Below the pieces are notes generated by a model. That model was not told the origin of the DNA. It did not search any database and saw nothing but the letters and a program-made list of their open reading frames with translations. Position numbers and translations under genes: made by a program. From NCBI RefSeq assembly GCF_003710105.1, contig NZ_CP033325.1, positions 3,100,001-3,164,000 on the forward strand: a stretch of 64,000 nt of DNA. Reading direction: 5' to 3'. This document shows, piece after piece, positions 16,627 through 25,684 of the stretch. Position 1 is the first letter of the stretch. Each line of letters begins with the position of its first letter. The DNA is from Georgenia faecalis (GTDB lineage: Bacteria > Actinomycetota > Actinomycetes > Actinomycetales > Actinomycetaceae).

Positions 16627-17730
16627 TCAGGCCGTCCGGTACTTCCCGTGCATGCGGACGCCGCCGCCGCGCACGCCCTTCGTCCCGCTGACGACGTCGT
16701 CCTGGGTGCCCGACGCCGCGCGCACGGCGCCGAGGGGCCATGCCGGGATGCCCGCCGCGGCGCAGCGGCGCACGGCCGCGTCCACGCCGTCGGCGGCGAC
16801 GACGGCCACCATGCCCACGCCGAGGTTGAGGGTGCGCTCGAGGTCGGCCCACGGGACGGCGCCGAGCCGGCGCACGAGGTCGAACACCGGGGGCAGCGTC
16901 CACGTCGAACGGTCGACGTCGGCCACCAGGCCCACGGGGAGGACGCGGGCGAGGTTGGCAGCCAGCCCGCCGCCGGTGACGTGGCTGAGGGCGTGGAGGT
17001 CGACGTCGTCGGCCCCGGCGAGGTCGAGGCAGGCCGGGGTGTACAGCCGGGTGGGCTCGAGGAGCTCCTCCCCCACGGTGCGGCCGAGCTCGGGGACGTC
17101 GCGCTCGAGGCCCCAGCCGGCGACCTCGAGGACCCGCCGGACCAGGGAGTACCCGTTGGAGTGCAGCCCGGAGGACGCCAGGGCGAGCAGGACGTCCCCG
17201 TCCCGCACCCGCTCGGGGCCGAGGACGTCATCGGCGTCGACGACGCCGGTGGCGGCACCCGCGACGTCGTAGTCGTCCGGGCCCAGCAGGCCCGGGTGCT
17301 CCGCGGTCTCCCCGCCGACGAGGGCGGTGCCGGTGGCGGCGCACGCCTGGGCGATGCCGCGGACGATGGCGGCGATCCGCTCCGGGACGAGCCGCCCGCA
17401 GGCGATGTAGTCGGTCATGAAGAGCGGGCGCGCCCCGACGACGACGATGTCGTCGACGACCATGCCGACGAGGTCCTGGCCGATGGTGTCGTGGACGTCC
17501 ATCGCCTGGGCGATGGCCACCTTGGTGCCCACCCCGTCGGTGGAGGTGGCCAGCAGCGGGCGGCGCATCCCCTGGAGGGCGGACGCGTCGTACATCCCCG
17601 CGAAACCGCCCACCGTGCCGACGACGGCGGGCCCGTGGGTGGCCCTGACAGCGCCCTTCATGAGCTCGACGGCGAGGTCGCCGGCCTCGGTGTCGACGCC
17701 GGCCGCGGCGTAGGTGATGCCCCCGCTCAT
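16627..17730 (-). CDS. purM: Phosphoribosylformylglycinamidine cyclo-ligase (AIR synthetase)
   Basis: The 367-residue protein matches PurM: TYAAAGVDTEAGDLAVE at the start, STDGVGTKVAIAQ and MVVDDIVVVGARPLFMTDYIACG in the ATP-binding domain, GGETAEHPG, SSGLHSNGYSLVR and HVTGGGLAANL. It catalyses ATP-dependent closure of FGAM to aminoimidazole ribotide, step 5 of purine synthesis. The ATG overlaps the purF stop as ATGA, so purF-purM form one coupled unit. The last ~40 residues (DDVVSGTKGVRGGGVRMHGKYRTA) are a typical actinobacterial extension. Confidence 0.95.
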   Translation of the reverse strand: MSGGITYAAAGVDTEAGDLAVELMKGAVRATHGPAVVGTVGGFAGMYDASALQGMRRPLLATSTDGVGTKVAIAQAMDVHDTIGQDLVGMVVDDIVVVGARPLFMTDYIACGRLVPERIAAIVRGIAQACAATGTALVGGETAEHPGLLGPDDYDVAGAATGVVDADDVLGPERVRDGDVLLALASSGLHSNGYSLVRRVLEVAGWGLERDVPELGRTVGEELLEPTRLYTPACLDLAGADDVDLHALSHVTGGGLAANLARVLPVGLVADVDRSTWTLPPVFDLVRRLGAVPWADLERTLNLGVGMVAVVAADGVDAAVRRCAAAGIPAWPLGAVRAASGTQDDVVSGTKGVRGGGVRMHGKYRTA

Positions 17731-19244
17731 GCGGGCACCGTCGCCGTGGGCCCGGGGGCCAGCAGGTCGGTCGGCTCGCAGCCGGACGCCGTCGTCCCCG
17801 GTTCGATCGGGACGGGGTAGACGCCCGTGAAGCACGCCGTGCACAGCCGCTCGGTGCGGATCGTCGTCGCCGTGATCATCCCCTCCAGGGAGATGTAGCC
17901 GAGGGAGTCCGCGCCGAGGGCGTCCCGGATCTCGTGGGTCAGCAGGCCGTTGGCGATGAGCTCGGCGCGGGTGGCGAAGTCGATGCCGTAGAAGCACGGC
18001 CACTTCACCGGCGGGGAGGAGATTCGCACGTGGACCTCCGCCGCGCCGGCCTCCCGGAGCATCCGCACGAGCGCGCGCTGGGTGTTGCCCCGGACGATGG
18101 AGTCGTCGACGACGATGAGGCGCTTGCCGGCGATGACCTCGCGCAGCGGGTTGAGCTTGAGGCGGATGCCGAGCTGGCGGATGGTGTCCGTGGGCTGGAT
18201 GAAGGTCCGGCCCACGTAGCTGTTCTTCACCAGGCCCTGGGCGAACGGGATCCCCGACTCCTGCGCGTAGCCGATCGCCGCCGGCGTCCCGGACTCGGGC
18301 GTCGGGATGACGAGGTCCGCCTCGACGGGGTGCTCGCGGGCGAGCGTGCGGCCCATCTCGGTGCGCGCGGCGTTGACGGAGCGGCCGGCGATGTTGGTGT
18401 CGGGGCGGGCGAGGTAGACGTACTCGAAGATGCAGCCCTTGGGGTCGGGCGCGGCGAACCGGCGCGAGCGCAGCCCCTCGGTGTCGATGATGAGCAGCTC
18501 ACCGGGCTCGACCTCGCGGATGAAGGTGGCGCCGACGATGTCGAGCGCGGCGGTCTCCGACGCCACCGCCCACCCGCGGTCGAGGCGGCCGAGGACGAGG
18601 GGGCGGATGCCGTGGGCGTCGCGCGCGGCGTAGAGGGTGTGCTCGTCCATGAACGCCAGGGAGAAGGCCCCCTCGAGCATGGGGAGGACCTGCATGGCCG
18701 TCCGCTCGAGCGACTGCTCGCCCTCCTCGCCGGTCATCCCGGCGAGCAGCGCGGTGATGACGGCGGTGTCGGTCGACGAGCCCCGGCCGAGCTCGCCCCG
18801 CAGGTCCGTGCCGTACTTCTCGCGCACCAGCGTCATGAGCGAGGCGGTGTTGGTGAGGTTGCCGTTGTGCCCGACGGCGACCGTCCCCGACGCCGTGGGG
18901 CCGAGCGTGGGCTGCGCGTTCTCCCACGAGCTGGCGCCCGTCGTGGAGTAGCGCACGTGCCCGATCGCGATGTGGCCCGTGAGCGAGGACAGGGCGCGGT
19001 CGTCGAAGACCTGGGAGACGAGGCCCATGTCCTTGTAGACGAGGATCTGCTCGCCGTTGCTGGCGGCGATGCCCGCCGACTCCTGGCCGCGGTGCTGGAG
19101 GGCGTAGATCCCGAAGTAGGTGAGCCGCGCGACGTCCTCGCCCGGCGCCCAGACGCCGAAGACCCCGCACTCGTCCTGGGGGCCCTTCTCGCCGGGCAGA
19201 AGGTCGTGGGTCAGACGTCCGTCTCCGCGTGCCACGCCCGTCAT
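17727..19244 (-). CDS. purF: Amidophosphoribosyltransferase
   Basis: The 505-residue enzyme catalyses the first committed purine step, PRPP plus glutamine to phosphoribosylamine. A 25-residue propeptide precedes the catalytic Cys26 (DECGVFGVW), which becomes the N-terminal nucleophile after processing. The glutaminase domain shows IGHVRYST and GHNGNLTN; the PRPP loop is VVDDSIVRGNT near 355. Cysteines in GCIFEY, WPCFYG and CTACFTG match the 4Fe-4S ligands of the Bacillus-type enzyme, so this should be the iron-sulfur, oxygen-sensitive class. No strong ribosome site precedes the ATG. Two 12-bp repeats lie 50-73 nt upstream. Confidence 0.96.
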   Translation of the reverse strand: MTGVARGDGRLTHDLLPGEKGPQDECGVFGVWAPGEDVARLTYFGIYALQHRGQESAGIAASNGEQILVYKDMGLVSQVFDDRALSSLTGHIAIGHVRYSTTGASSWENAQPTLGPTASGTVAVGHNGNLTNTASLMTLVREKYGTDLRGELGRGSSTDTAVITALLAGMTGEEGEQSLERTAMQVLPMLEGAFSLAFMDEHTLYAARDAHGIRPLVLGRLDRGWAVASETAALDIVGATFIREVEPGELLIIDTEGLRSRRFAAPDPKGCIFEYVYLARPDTNIAGRSVNAARTEMGRTLAREHPVEADLVIPTPESGTPAAIGYAQESGIPFAQGLVKNSYVGRTFIQPTDTIRQLGIRLKLNPLREVIAGKRLIVVDDSIVRGNTQRALVRMLREAGAAEVHVRISSPPVKWPCFYGIDFATRAELIANGLLTHEIRDALGADSLGYISLEGMITATTIRTERLCTACFTGVYPVPIEPGTTASGCEPTDLLAPGPTATVPA

Positions 19245-19293
19245 GCTCCCACACCTGCCCCCGGGCGCTCGTCGGTGTTCAGGATGGTCCGCA

Positions 19294-19317
19294 GGGTGGA
19301 CACCCGGGCGGACACCC
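19294..19317. promoter_or_regulatory. Tandem 12-bp repeat upstream of purF
   Basis: GGGTGGACACCC (19294-19305) and GGGCGGACACCC (19306-19317) are direct repeats, and each is itself an inverted repeat (GGGTG/CACCC). They lie between purF and the ribonuclease gene. They could be an operator for purF-purM, but no regulator is known for this sequence. Confidence 0.35.
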
Positions 19318-19337
19318 AGCGCCGGTGGGAAGCGCGC

Positions 19338-20843
19338 TCAGGACCCCGCGAGGACGAAGCGCACGCGGTGCTCGACGGCGTCGACCGCCTCCAGCCGGAC
19401 GCGCACCGGCTCGCCCAGCGGCAGGTCCGCGCCGGTCACCTCGCCGCGCACGGCCGGCTCCCCCACGACGACGGTGCCCCGGCCTGCCTCGTCGAGGTCG
19501 ACGACCACGCCTTCGAACGTCTCCCCCTCGCGTCCGGCGAGCACCAGCGCCTCGACGACGTTGACCGCGGCGTTCTCGAACCGGCTCGCGCGCTGGGTGG
19601 TGCGCGCCATCGTCCGGGGCAGGCTCGGCAGCGCGGTCCGCACCCAGTCCGGGACCTCCTGCCCCGCTCGCGCGGCCAGGCAGACCTCCAGCCCGTACCG
19701 GTCGACGAGGCGGCGAAGCGGCGCGGTGACGTGCGCGTACTCCGCGGCGATGGCGGCGTGGCGCGACCCCGCCGGTGCCGGGCCGTCTCCGCTGCCCGGC
19801 CGGCCGTTGCCGGCGTCGGGCCGGCCGTTGCCGGCGCCGGGGTCGACGCCGAACGCGAGGTACCCGGCCCCGCGGAACAGCGACGTGGCGGCGGTGAGGA
19901 AGGCGGCGTGCGCCGGGACGCCGGAGTCCAGGCCGCGGACCAGGTCCGGGTAGGAGGCCGCGGCGGGCCAGTCGATCCCCAGCGCCCGGGCGGTGCGGCG
20001 CAACCGGGCGAGGTCGCGGGGGTCGGCCTCCTCCAGCGTGCGGAGCACCCCGATGCCGCACTCGCGCATGATGCCGGCCGCCGCGATGCCGGTGAGCAGG
20101 GAGATCTGGGCGTTCCACCCCTCGACGGGCAGCGTGGCGCGCAGCTCCAGCGCGTAGCCGCCGTCGGCGGGGACCACCTCCTGCTCCGGCAGGTCGAGCG
20201 ACACGCCCCCGCGGGCGTGCTCCTGCGCCTGGCGGGCGGTGCCCACCTCGCGGAGCAGGTCGGGCAGGTGGGCGGGGACCTCGGGGTCGTGCCCGCCGTC
20301 GACGACGGCCTGCACCTGGGCGTAGGTGAGCTGGGCGCGGCTGCGCACGAGGCCGCGGCGCACGTCGGCCTCCCGCAGCGTGCCGTCGTCGTCGAGCACG
20401 AGGCGCCACACGCACGCGGGCCGGATCTCGCCCGGCAGGAGGCTGGCGGCGCCGGCGCTCAGCGCCGGCGGGTGGAGCGGGATCGACCCGGTGGGCCCGT
20501 AGACGGTGACCCCGCGCTCCTGGACGGCGGCGTCGAGCGCGCCGCCCGGCGTGACGAACGCGGCGACGTCGGCGATGGCGTAGGAGAGGACGTACCCGCC
20601 CGGGCGGCGCTCGATGGCCACGGCCTGGTCGAGGTCGCGGGAGCCCGGCGGGTCGATGGTGACGAGCTCGAGGTCGGTGCGGTCCTCCGCGGCACCGGGC
20701 CCGGCCGCGGCCGCGCGCTCCGCCTCGGCGAGCGCGGCGGCCGGGAAGTCGACGGGGATCTCCAGCTCGGCGCGGACGCGGTCGAGCGCGGCCTGGACCT
20801 GCTGTTCGGCGGCTGCCGGGACGACGACGGAGGGGCTGAGCAC
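19338..20843 (-). CDS. RNB-domain (RNase II/R-like) ribonuclease
   Basis: The 501-residue protein is dominated by an RNB catalytic domain. The metal-binding motif TIDPPGSRDLDQAVAIERRPGG (near residue 65) keeps the aspartates expected for Mg2+-dependent 3'-5' exoribonuclease action, and YSAIADVAAFV-like, GSIPLHPPALS and AITAPLRRLVDRYG-like blocks follow in order. A small beta-rich C-terminal region could be an S1-like RNA-binding domain. It is shorter than RNase R, lacking the N-terminal cold-shock domains, like other actinobacterial RNB proteins. The start is GTG at 20841-20843: TAGTCT (20850-20855) ends 6 nt before it, fitting a leaderless transcript. An overlapping ATG is out of frame. Confidence 0.88.
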   Translation of the reverse strand: MLSPSVVVPAAAEQQVQAALDRVRAELEIPVDFPAAALAEAERAAAAGPGAAEDRTDLELVTIDPPGSRDLDQAVAIERRPGGYVLSYAIADVAAFVTPGGALDAAVQERGVTVYGPTGSIPLHPPALSAGAASLLPGEIRPACVWRLVLDDDGTLREADVRRGLVRSRAQLTYAQVQAVVDGGHDPEVPAHLPDLLREVGTARQAQEHARGGVSLDLPEQEVVPADGGYALELRATLPVEGWNAQISLLTGIAAAGIMRECGIGVLRTLEEADPRDLARLRRTARALGIDWPAAASYPDLVRGLDSGVPAHAAFLTAATSLFRGAGYLAFGVDPGAGNGRPDAGNGRPGSGDGPAPAGSRHAAIAAEYAHVTAPLRRLVDRYGLEVCLAARAGQEVPDWVRTALPSLPRTMARTTQRASRFENAAVNVVEALVLAGREGETFEGVVVDLDEAGRGTVVVGEPAVRGEVTGADLPLGEPVRVRLEAVDAVEHRVRFVLAGS

Positions 20844-20921
20844 ATCCCGAGACTAGGGGTGCGGGCCGCGGCGCGCCGCTCATCACCCGACCCCGCGCGC
20901 GCCGCGGGGACGGCGCGGGGG

Positions 20922-21299
20922 TCAGCGGGCGCCGCGGTCGCGGACCGAGCGGCGGTCCGCTCGGACGGCGAGGAGCGCCCCGACGAGGGCCCCCAGGCTG
21001 CCCAGGCCCACCAGGAGGAGGAGGAAGATCGTGCCGCGGCCGAGCTCGGAGTCGCCGAGGAAGGCGACGCCGAACGCAACGAGCGCGCCGAGGAGGACGC
21101 CGACCCCGGCGAACCGGCCGTACCGCGGCGCGCGGCGCAGGGTCGCCGGGTCGACGACGGCGGTGCGGACCGCGGGCGGCGCGGGCGCCGGCTCCTCGCC
21201 GGCGACCGCGGGCTCCTCGCCGACGGGCGCGGCGGGCGCGACCTCCTCGGGCGCGGCGGGTACCGGGTCCGGGCGCTGATCGTCGGCGTTGGTGCTCAC
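20922..21299 (-). CDS. Small membrane protein with Pro/Ala/Glu-rich N-terminal tail
   Basis: The 125-residue protein starts at GTG 21299 (STNADDQRPDPV). The first ~45 residues are rich in Pro, Ala and Glu, followed by LRRAPRYGRFAGVGVLLGALVAFGV and two membrane helices (about 62-82 and 92-112), ending in a basic tail RADRRSVRDRG. Similar two-helix proteins occur beside purine genes and the sterol-carrier gene in Actinobacteria, without known function. It lies about 50 nt downstream of the sterol-carrier-family gene with a hairpin between them. Confidence 0.7.
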   Translation of the reverse strand: MSTNADDQRPDPVPAAPEEVAPAAPVGEEPAVAGEEPAPAPPAVRTAVVDPATLRRAPRYGRFAGVGVLLGALVAFGVAFLGDSELGRGTIFLLLLVGLGSLGALVGALLAVRADRRSVRDRGAR

Positions 21300-21319
21300 C
21301 GGGCCGACGATACCTCGCC

Positions 21320-21349
21320 CCCCACCCCGCCCCCGGAGCGGGGGTGGGG
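21320..21349 (-). terminator. Hairpin after the sterol-carrier-family gene
   Basis: CCCCACCCC (21320-21328) pairs with GGGGTGGGG (21341-21349); the 12-nt loop itself begins GC and ends GC. It lies 4 nt past the stop on the minus strand and just before the small membrane-protein gene. Confidence 0.5.
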
Positions 21350-21352
21350 TCC

Positions 21353-21715
21353 TCAGCGGGTGACGAGCGGGAGGACCCCGGACAGGTCCGCGCGGCCCCC
21401 GGAGGCGTTCACCCGGCCGGCGGCGACGGCGTCCGCGAACGCCAGCCGGCCGGTGGCCAGCGCGAGCCACGTCTCCTCGTCGGTCTCCACGACGTTGGGG
21501 GGCGTGCCACGGGTGTGCCGCGGGCCGGCGATCGCCTGGACGGCGCCGGCCGGCGGGACGCGGACCTCGACCGAGCGGCCTGGGGAGGAGACGGCGAGCT
21601 CCTCGAGGGTGAAGCGCACGGCGGTGCGGACGACCGCGGTGGGCACCTCGCCGCCGCGCATCCACTCGCGCACCGCCGCCATGCCGTCGATCGGGTCCAC
21701 CCGCCTGCGTGCCAT
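21353..21715 (-). CDS. Sterol carrier family protein (SCP2-like)
   Basis: The 120-residue protein fits the short SCP2-like family common near purF/purL in Actinobacteria. It begins MARRRVDPIDGMAAVREWMRG and has RSVEVRVPPAGAVQAIAGPRHTRGTPPNVVETDEETWLALATG, followed by a VNASGGRADLSGVLPLV end. SCP2 folds bind lipids or acyl-CoA, but the actinobacterial role is unknown. TACCGT (21723-21728) ends 7 nt before the ATG at 21713-21715, fitting a leaderless start; a GTG three codons upstream would overlap that box. Confidence 0.8.
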   Translation of the reverse strand: MARRRVDPIDGMAAVREWMRGGEVPTAVVRTAVRFTLEELAVSSPGRSVEVRVPPAGAVQAIAGPRHTRGTPPNVVETDEETWLALATGRLAFADAVAAGRVNASGGRADLSGVLPLVTR

Positions 21716-21791
21716 GCCGCCCACGGTAACCAGCCGGGCCGCCTGGCCCCACCCGGCCCCCGCCGCGACCCGGTACCCGTGTCCCGGTACG

Positions 21792-21835
21792 ACGACGCCG
21801 GAGGCACCGCCCCTCGGCGGCCCCTCCGGCGTCGT
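21792..21835 (-). terminator. Strong hairpin after the 5'-nucleotidase gene
   Basis: Perfect 13-bp arms, ACGACGCCGGAGG (21792-21804) and its complement (21823-21835), with an 18-nt loop. It lies 12 nt downstream of the nucleotidase stop on the minus strand. Confidence 0.65.
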
Positions 21836-21847
21836 TCGTCCCTGGTG

Positions 21848-24091
21848 CTACTGCAGGCGCAGGTCCCGGCGACGGACCACGGCGACCAGCAGGCCACCGA
21901 TGAGCGCCATGAGGAGCGCCGCGTAGAGCGGCCCCTGCGGCTCGGCGCCGGTGTTGGGCAGCGCCCCGCCGTCGCCGGGCGTCGTGGGCGCGGGCGCCGG
22001 GGTGGTCGGGGCCGGCGTCGGCGTCGTCGGCTCCTCGGTGGGTGCCGGGGTGGGCTCGGGGCCCACGACCACGTCGACCCACACGTAGTAGCCGTTGACC
22101 TCGTCGTACACCTGGAGCTGCATGGTCTCCGGCGCGGTCAGCCCCTCCATCTCGGGGACCGTCACGCGCACCTGCGCGCGGCCGCCCTCGTCGGTGCCGT
22201 CCACCGGGGTGGCGTCCAGCGGCGTGGTGCCGAGGTCGGCCTCGCCCAGCTGCAGCGTCAGCTCGGTGGGCACGGGCTCGGTGGTGCTGAACGCGAGCGA
22301 GGAGAGGTCGATGGCGATCTCGTCCCCGGGCGTGTAGACCGCCTGCGGGTCGGAGACCCAGTGGACGCCGATCGCCCGCTGGACGTAGTCCGGCGTGACG
22401 ACCTCGTTCGCGGCGAAGTAGTCGACGAACGCCTGGAGGTCGATCCGCCCGGAGTCGGCGACGTTCTCGCCCTCGGTGAAGGTGGTGAAGTTGTCCCCGC
22501 CGGAGGCGAGGAAGGAGTTCGTCGTCACCGTGTAGGTCGCCTCGTCCTCGAGGGGTGCCCCCTCGAGGAAGGCGTGGGTGATGCGCTCCCCCGCCGCGGC
22601 CTGCGGGTCGTAGAGGTAGGTGAAGCCCGCGGACAGGCCCAGCTTGAGGAACGGGCGGGACGCCCCCTCCGGCTGCCACTGCTCCTCGAGGATGCCGATG
22701 ATCTCCGCGCCGGTGAGCTCGAGGGTGACGAGCGTGTTGGCGAACGGCTGGACCGTCGCGGCCTCCTGGTAGGTGACGGCGCCGTCGACGTTGGTGTCGC
22801 TGCCGTCGGCCCCGGCGTAGCCGAGGTCGGTGCGCAGCCCGCCGGGGTTCATGATGGCGAGGTCGGCGCCCAGGTCCGCGGTGGCCCACAGCTGCACGTC
22901 CGCGATGAGGTTGCCGAGCGTCGACTCCCCGCCGCGGTTCTCCGCCCGCTCGCCCTCGGCGTCCGGGGTGTTGCGGGCCCGGTTGAGGTCCGCCGAGATC
23001 TCGCCGAGCACCTCGGAGCCGAGCACCTCGGCCTCCGCCTCGGCGGCGGCGACGATGGCCGCGACGTCCTCGTCCGGGGTGATCGCGGCCAGCTCCTCGG
23101 GGGTGAAGTCCCCGGTCAGCGGCAGGGCGTCCGTGGCGACGGCGGTGACGGCGCCCGCCTCGGGGTCGTAGGTGAAGGAGACCTGGGCGAGCAGGTCGCC
23201 GAAGGACCCGGCCTGGACGACCGGGAGGTCGGCGCCGTCGCGCTCGATGACGTGCTGGTACGTCTGGTGGGTGTGGCCCGAGAAGATCGCGTCCACGTCC
23301 GCGGAGGCGTTCGTGACGAGCTGGCCGAAGGCGGAGGCGCCGGTGGCGGAGTCGACGCCGGTGCCGGCCGCGCCGTCGTGGGCGAGGACGACGACGATGT
23401 CCGCCTCGCCGTTGGAGTCGTCCCCGTCGGAGAGGTCCTCGGCGACGGCGTTGGCCGCCTCGCTCATGTCGCCGAACACAAGGCCCTCGATGCCGGCCGG
23501 GGTGACGAGGCTCGGGGTGGTGGGCGTGACGACGCCGACGAACCCGACGGTGACGCCGCTGGGCGTGGGGACGACGGTGTAGTCCTCGTAGTCGCTCGAG
23601 CCGGTGACGTTGGCCGCGAGGTACGGGAAGAGCGCGTCATCCTCGCTGATCCGGGTGTTGAGCGCCTCCTGGCCCTGGTCGAACTCGTGGTTGCCGATCG
23701 CCGACGCGGCGAGGCCCATCGCCTTGAGCGCGTCCAGCGTGGGCTGGTCGTTGGCCACCATCGAGGTGAACGTCGACGCGCCGATGTTGTCGCCGGCGGA
23801 GACGAACACGGTGTCCTCGTTCGCCGCCCGCGCCTGGTTGAGGGCACCGGCGAGGCGGGCCGCGCCGGCCTGGTCGACGGCGATCGTGTCGTCGTCGTTC
23901 TCGCTGGCGTCGTAGGAGATCCGGCCGTGGAAGTCGTTGATGCCGAGGACGTCGACCGTCACGGTGCCGTCGTCGTTGACGACCGCCGTGGCGGGCAGGG
24001 CGCTCAGGCCGAGGGTGGCGATGCCGGCGGCGCCGAGCGTCGCGACCGAGCGGCGCAACCGTGCGCCGGCCGGGGAAGTGCTTCGGTACAT
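21848..24091 (-). CDS. Wall-anchored 5'-nucleotidase/UshA-family metallophosphatase
   Basis: The 747-residue exported protein has a signal peptide (RRSVATLGAAGIATLGLSALPATA), a metallophosphatase domain and a 5_nucleotid_C domain. Metal motifs are INDFHGR (near 49), SAGDNIG, GNHEFDQG (near 131) and FSGHTHQTY (near 270). The C-terminal substrate domain spans about 370-580 (NTLVTLELTGAEI, NSFLASGGDNF). A Pro/Thr linker leads to LPNTG near 710, a helix and RRR, a sortase signal. The family removes phosphate from extracellular nucleotides, giving nucleosides for uptake. The ATG has GAGGAC 5-6 nt upstream, and TAGGGT (24134-24139) is a possible -10. It makes a functional pair with the anchored endonuclease at 11899-14586. 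Confidence 0.9.
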   Translation of the reverse strand: MYRSTSPAGARLRRSVATLGAAGIATLGLSALPATAVVNDDGTVTVDVLGINDFHGRISYDASENDDDTIAVDQAGAARLAGALNQARAANEDTVFVSAGDNIGASTFTSMVANDQPTLDALKAMGLAASAIGNHEFDQGQEALNTRISEDDALFPYLAANVTGSSDYEDYTVVPTPSGVTVGFVGVVTPTTPSLVTPAGIEGLVFGDMSEAANAVAEDLSDGDDSNGEADIVVVLAHDGAAGTGVDSATGASAFGQLVTNASADVDAIFSGHTHQTYQHVIERDGADLPVVQAGSFGDLLAQVSFTYDPEAGAVTAVATDALPLTGDFTPEELAAITPDEDVAAIVAAAEAEAEVLGSEVLGEISADLNRARNTPDAEGERAENRGGESTLGNLIADVQLWATADLGADLAIMNPGGLRTDLGYAGADGSDTNVDGAVTYQEAATVQPFANTLVTLELTGAEIIGILEEQWQPEGASRPFLKLGLSAGFTYLYDPQAAAGERITHAFLEGAPLEDEATYTVTTNSFLASGGDNFTTFTEGENVADSGRIDLQAFVDYFAANEVVTPDYVQRAIGVHWVSDPQAVYTPGDEIAIDLSSLAFSTTEPVPTELTLQLGEADLGTTPLDATPVDGTDEGGRAQVRVTVPEMEGLTAPETMQLQVYDEVNGYYVWVDVVVGPEPTPAPTEEPTTPTPAPTTPAPAPTTPGDGGALPNTGAEPQGPLYAALLMALIGGLLVAVVRRRDLRLQ

Positions 24092-24231
24092 GGATGTCCT
24101 CTGACGTCGGGGTGCGAGGGTGTGGCTCTGATCACCCTAGCGAGGTCCGTGGGCCCGCGGAAGCGGCCGGGGACCTTTCTCTCCCGCGCCCTCGCGTCGC
24201 CACCGGCACCGCCGCCTGCTAGGACTCTGGG

Positions 24232-25680
24232 GTGACCGACCGTTCGCCCGCGCGCGACTCCCGCTGGCCTGCCTTCGCCGTCTGCCTCGGCGCGGGCTTC
24301 ATGACCCTCCTCGACGTCTCCATCGTCAACGTCGCCCTGCCCTCGATCGAGGCCTCCCTCGACGCCAGCCCGAGCGACCTGCAGTGGATCGTCGCCGGGT
24401 ACACCCTCGCCTTCGGGCTCGTCCTCGTCCCCGCCGGGCGGCTCGGGGACACGCTCGGGCGCCGGCGGATGTTCCTCATCGGCCTCACGGCGTTCGTCCT
24501 CGCCTCCGCCGCGTGCGGCCTCGTCACCTCGGCCCCCGCGCTCGCCGTCGTCCGGCTCGTCCAGGGGGCGGCCGCCGGGGTGCTCAACCCCCAGGTGGTC
24601 GGGCTCATCCAGCAGCTCTTCCGCGGGCCCGAGCGGGGCCGGGCCTTCGGCATGTTCGGCGCGGTCGTGGGGATCTCGACGGCGATCGGGCCGCTCCTCG
24701 GCGGGGCGCTGCTCGCCGTCGCCGGGGAGGCGGAGGGCTGGCGGGCGGTGTTCCTCGTCAACGTCCCGGTGGGCGCCGTCCTCATCCCGCTGGCGGCCCG
24801 GCTGCTGCCCCGCGACACCCGGCACGGCGGGCGCACCCCGCTCGACGTCGTCGGCCTGGCCCTGCTCGGCGTAACCGTCCTGGGCATCATGCTCCCGTTC
24901 GTCCTCGCCACCGAGGGGGGCGGCCTGGACCAGGCGCCCTGGCAGCTGCTCGCCGTCGCCGCCGTCGCGCTCGTGGCGTTCGTGGCCTGGGAGCGGGCGT
25001 TCGAGCGTCGCGGCCGGGACCCGATCCTCTCCTCGGCGCTCGTGCGCACCCCGTCCTTCACCCTCGGCGCGACGATCGGCGGGCTGTACTTCGCCGGGTT
25101 CACGAGCATCTTCCTGCTCGTCACCCTCTACCTCCAGCAGGGGCTGGGCCTGAGCCCGCTGGCGGCCGGGCTGGTCCAGACCCCGTTCGCCCTCCTGGGC
25201 GGCGCGACCGCGATGATCGGCGGCCGGCTCGTCACCCGGTACGGCCGGCGCCTCGTCGTCATCGGCATCCTCACGACGATCGCCGGGGTGGCGGCCACGG
25301 ACGTGGCGGTCCTCCACGTCGACGGCGCGGCCGCCCCGTGGGTGGTGGCCGCGTGCCTTGCCATCGCCGGGGCGGGCAACGGGTTCGTCATCTCGCCCAA
25401 CTCGACGCTGGCGCTGGAGGACGTCCGCGTCGCCCAGGGCGGCACCGCCGGTGCGACGATCCAGACCCTCCAGCGCGTAGGGACGTCGGTGGGCGTCGCG
25501 GCGACCACCGCGGTCTTCTTCACCACGCTCGCCGGGGCCGGGGCGGACGCGGCGGGCTACGGCGAGGCCCTCGCCGTCGGCCTGCGGGTGACGCTGGGGA
25601 TCATCGCCGTCGCGCTCGTCGTCGCCGTCCTCGACAGCCTGCGCCGCCGCGAACGCCCGCCCGTCACGCTCCCTCGGTAG
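24232..25680 (+). CDS. MFS drug exporter, DHA2 (EmrB/QacA) type
   Basis: The 482-residue protein has about 14 membrane helices. The DHA2 motif LLDVSIVNVALPSIEASL is near residue 25 and motif A is GRLGDTLGRRRMF near 80; motif C-like GISTAIGPLLGGALL identifies a drug/H+ antiporter. Family members expel lipophilic cations, antibiotics or metabolites; the substrate here is unknown. The GTG at 24232 follows TAGGAC (24220-24225) by 6 nt, suggesting leaderless expression. No regulator is adjacent. The stop is 4 nt from the stop of convergent cutC. Confidence 0.88.
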   Translation: MTDRSPARDSRWPAFAVCLGAGFMTLLDVSIVNVALPSIEASLDASPSDLQWIVAGYTLAFGLVLVPAGRLGDTLGRRRMFLIGLTAFVLASAACGLVTSAPALAVVRLVQGAAAGVLNPQVVGLIQQLFRGPERGRAFGMFGAVVGISTAIGPLLGGALLAVAGEAEGWRAVFLVNVPVGAVLIPLAARLLPRDTRHGGRTPLDVVGLALLGVTVLGIMLPFVLATEGGGLDQAPWQLLAVAAVALVAFVAWERAFERRGRDPILSSALVRTPSFTLGATIGGLYFAGFTSIFLLVTLYLQQGLGLSPLAAGLVQTPFALLGGATAMIGGRLVTRYGRRLVVIGILTTIAGVAATDVAVLHVDGAAAPWVVAACLAIAGAGNGFVISPNSTLALEDVRVAQGGTAGATIQTLQRVGTSVGVAATTAVFFTTLAGAGADAAGYGEALAVGLRVTLGIIAVALVVAVLDSLRRRERPPVTLPR

Positions 25681-25684
25681 GGCG

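Noticed and set aside
17934-21926. 1330-codon plus-strand open frame across purF, the ribonuclease and neighbours
   Set aside because: It crosses several real genes and intergenic hairpins in antisense and has no recognisable motif; the long run without stops is due to GC content.
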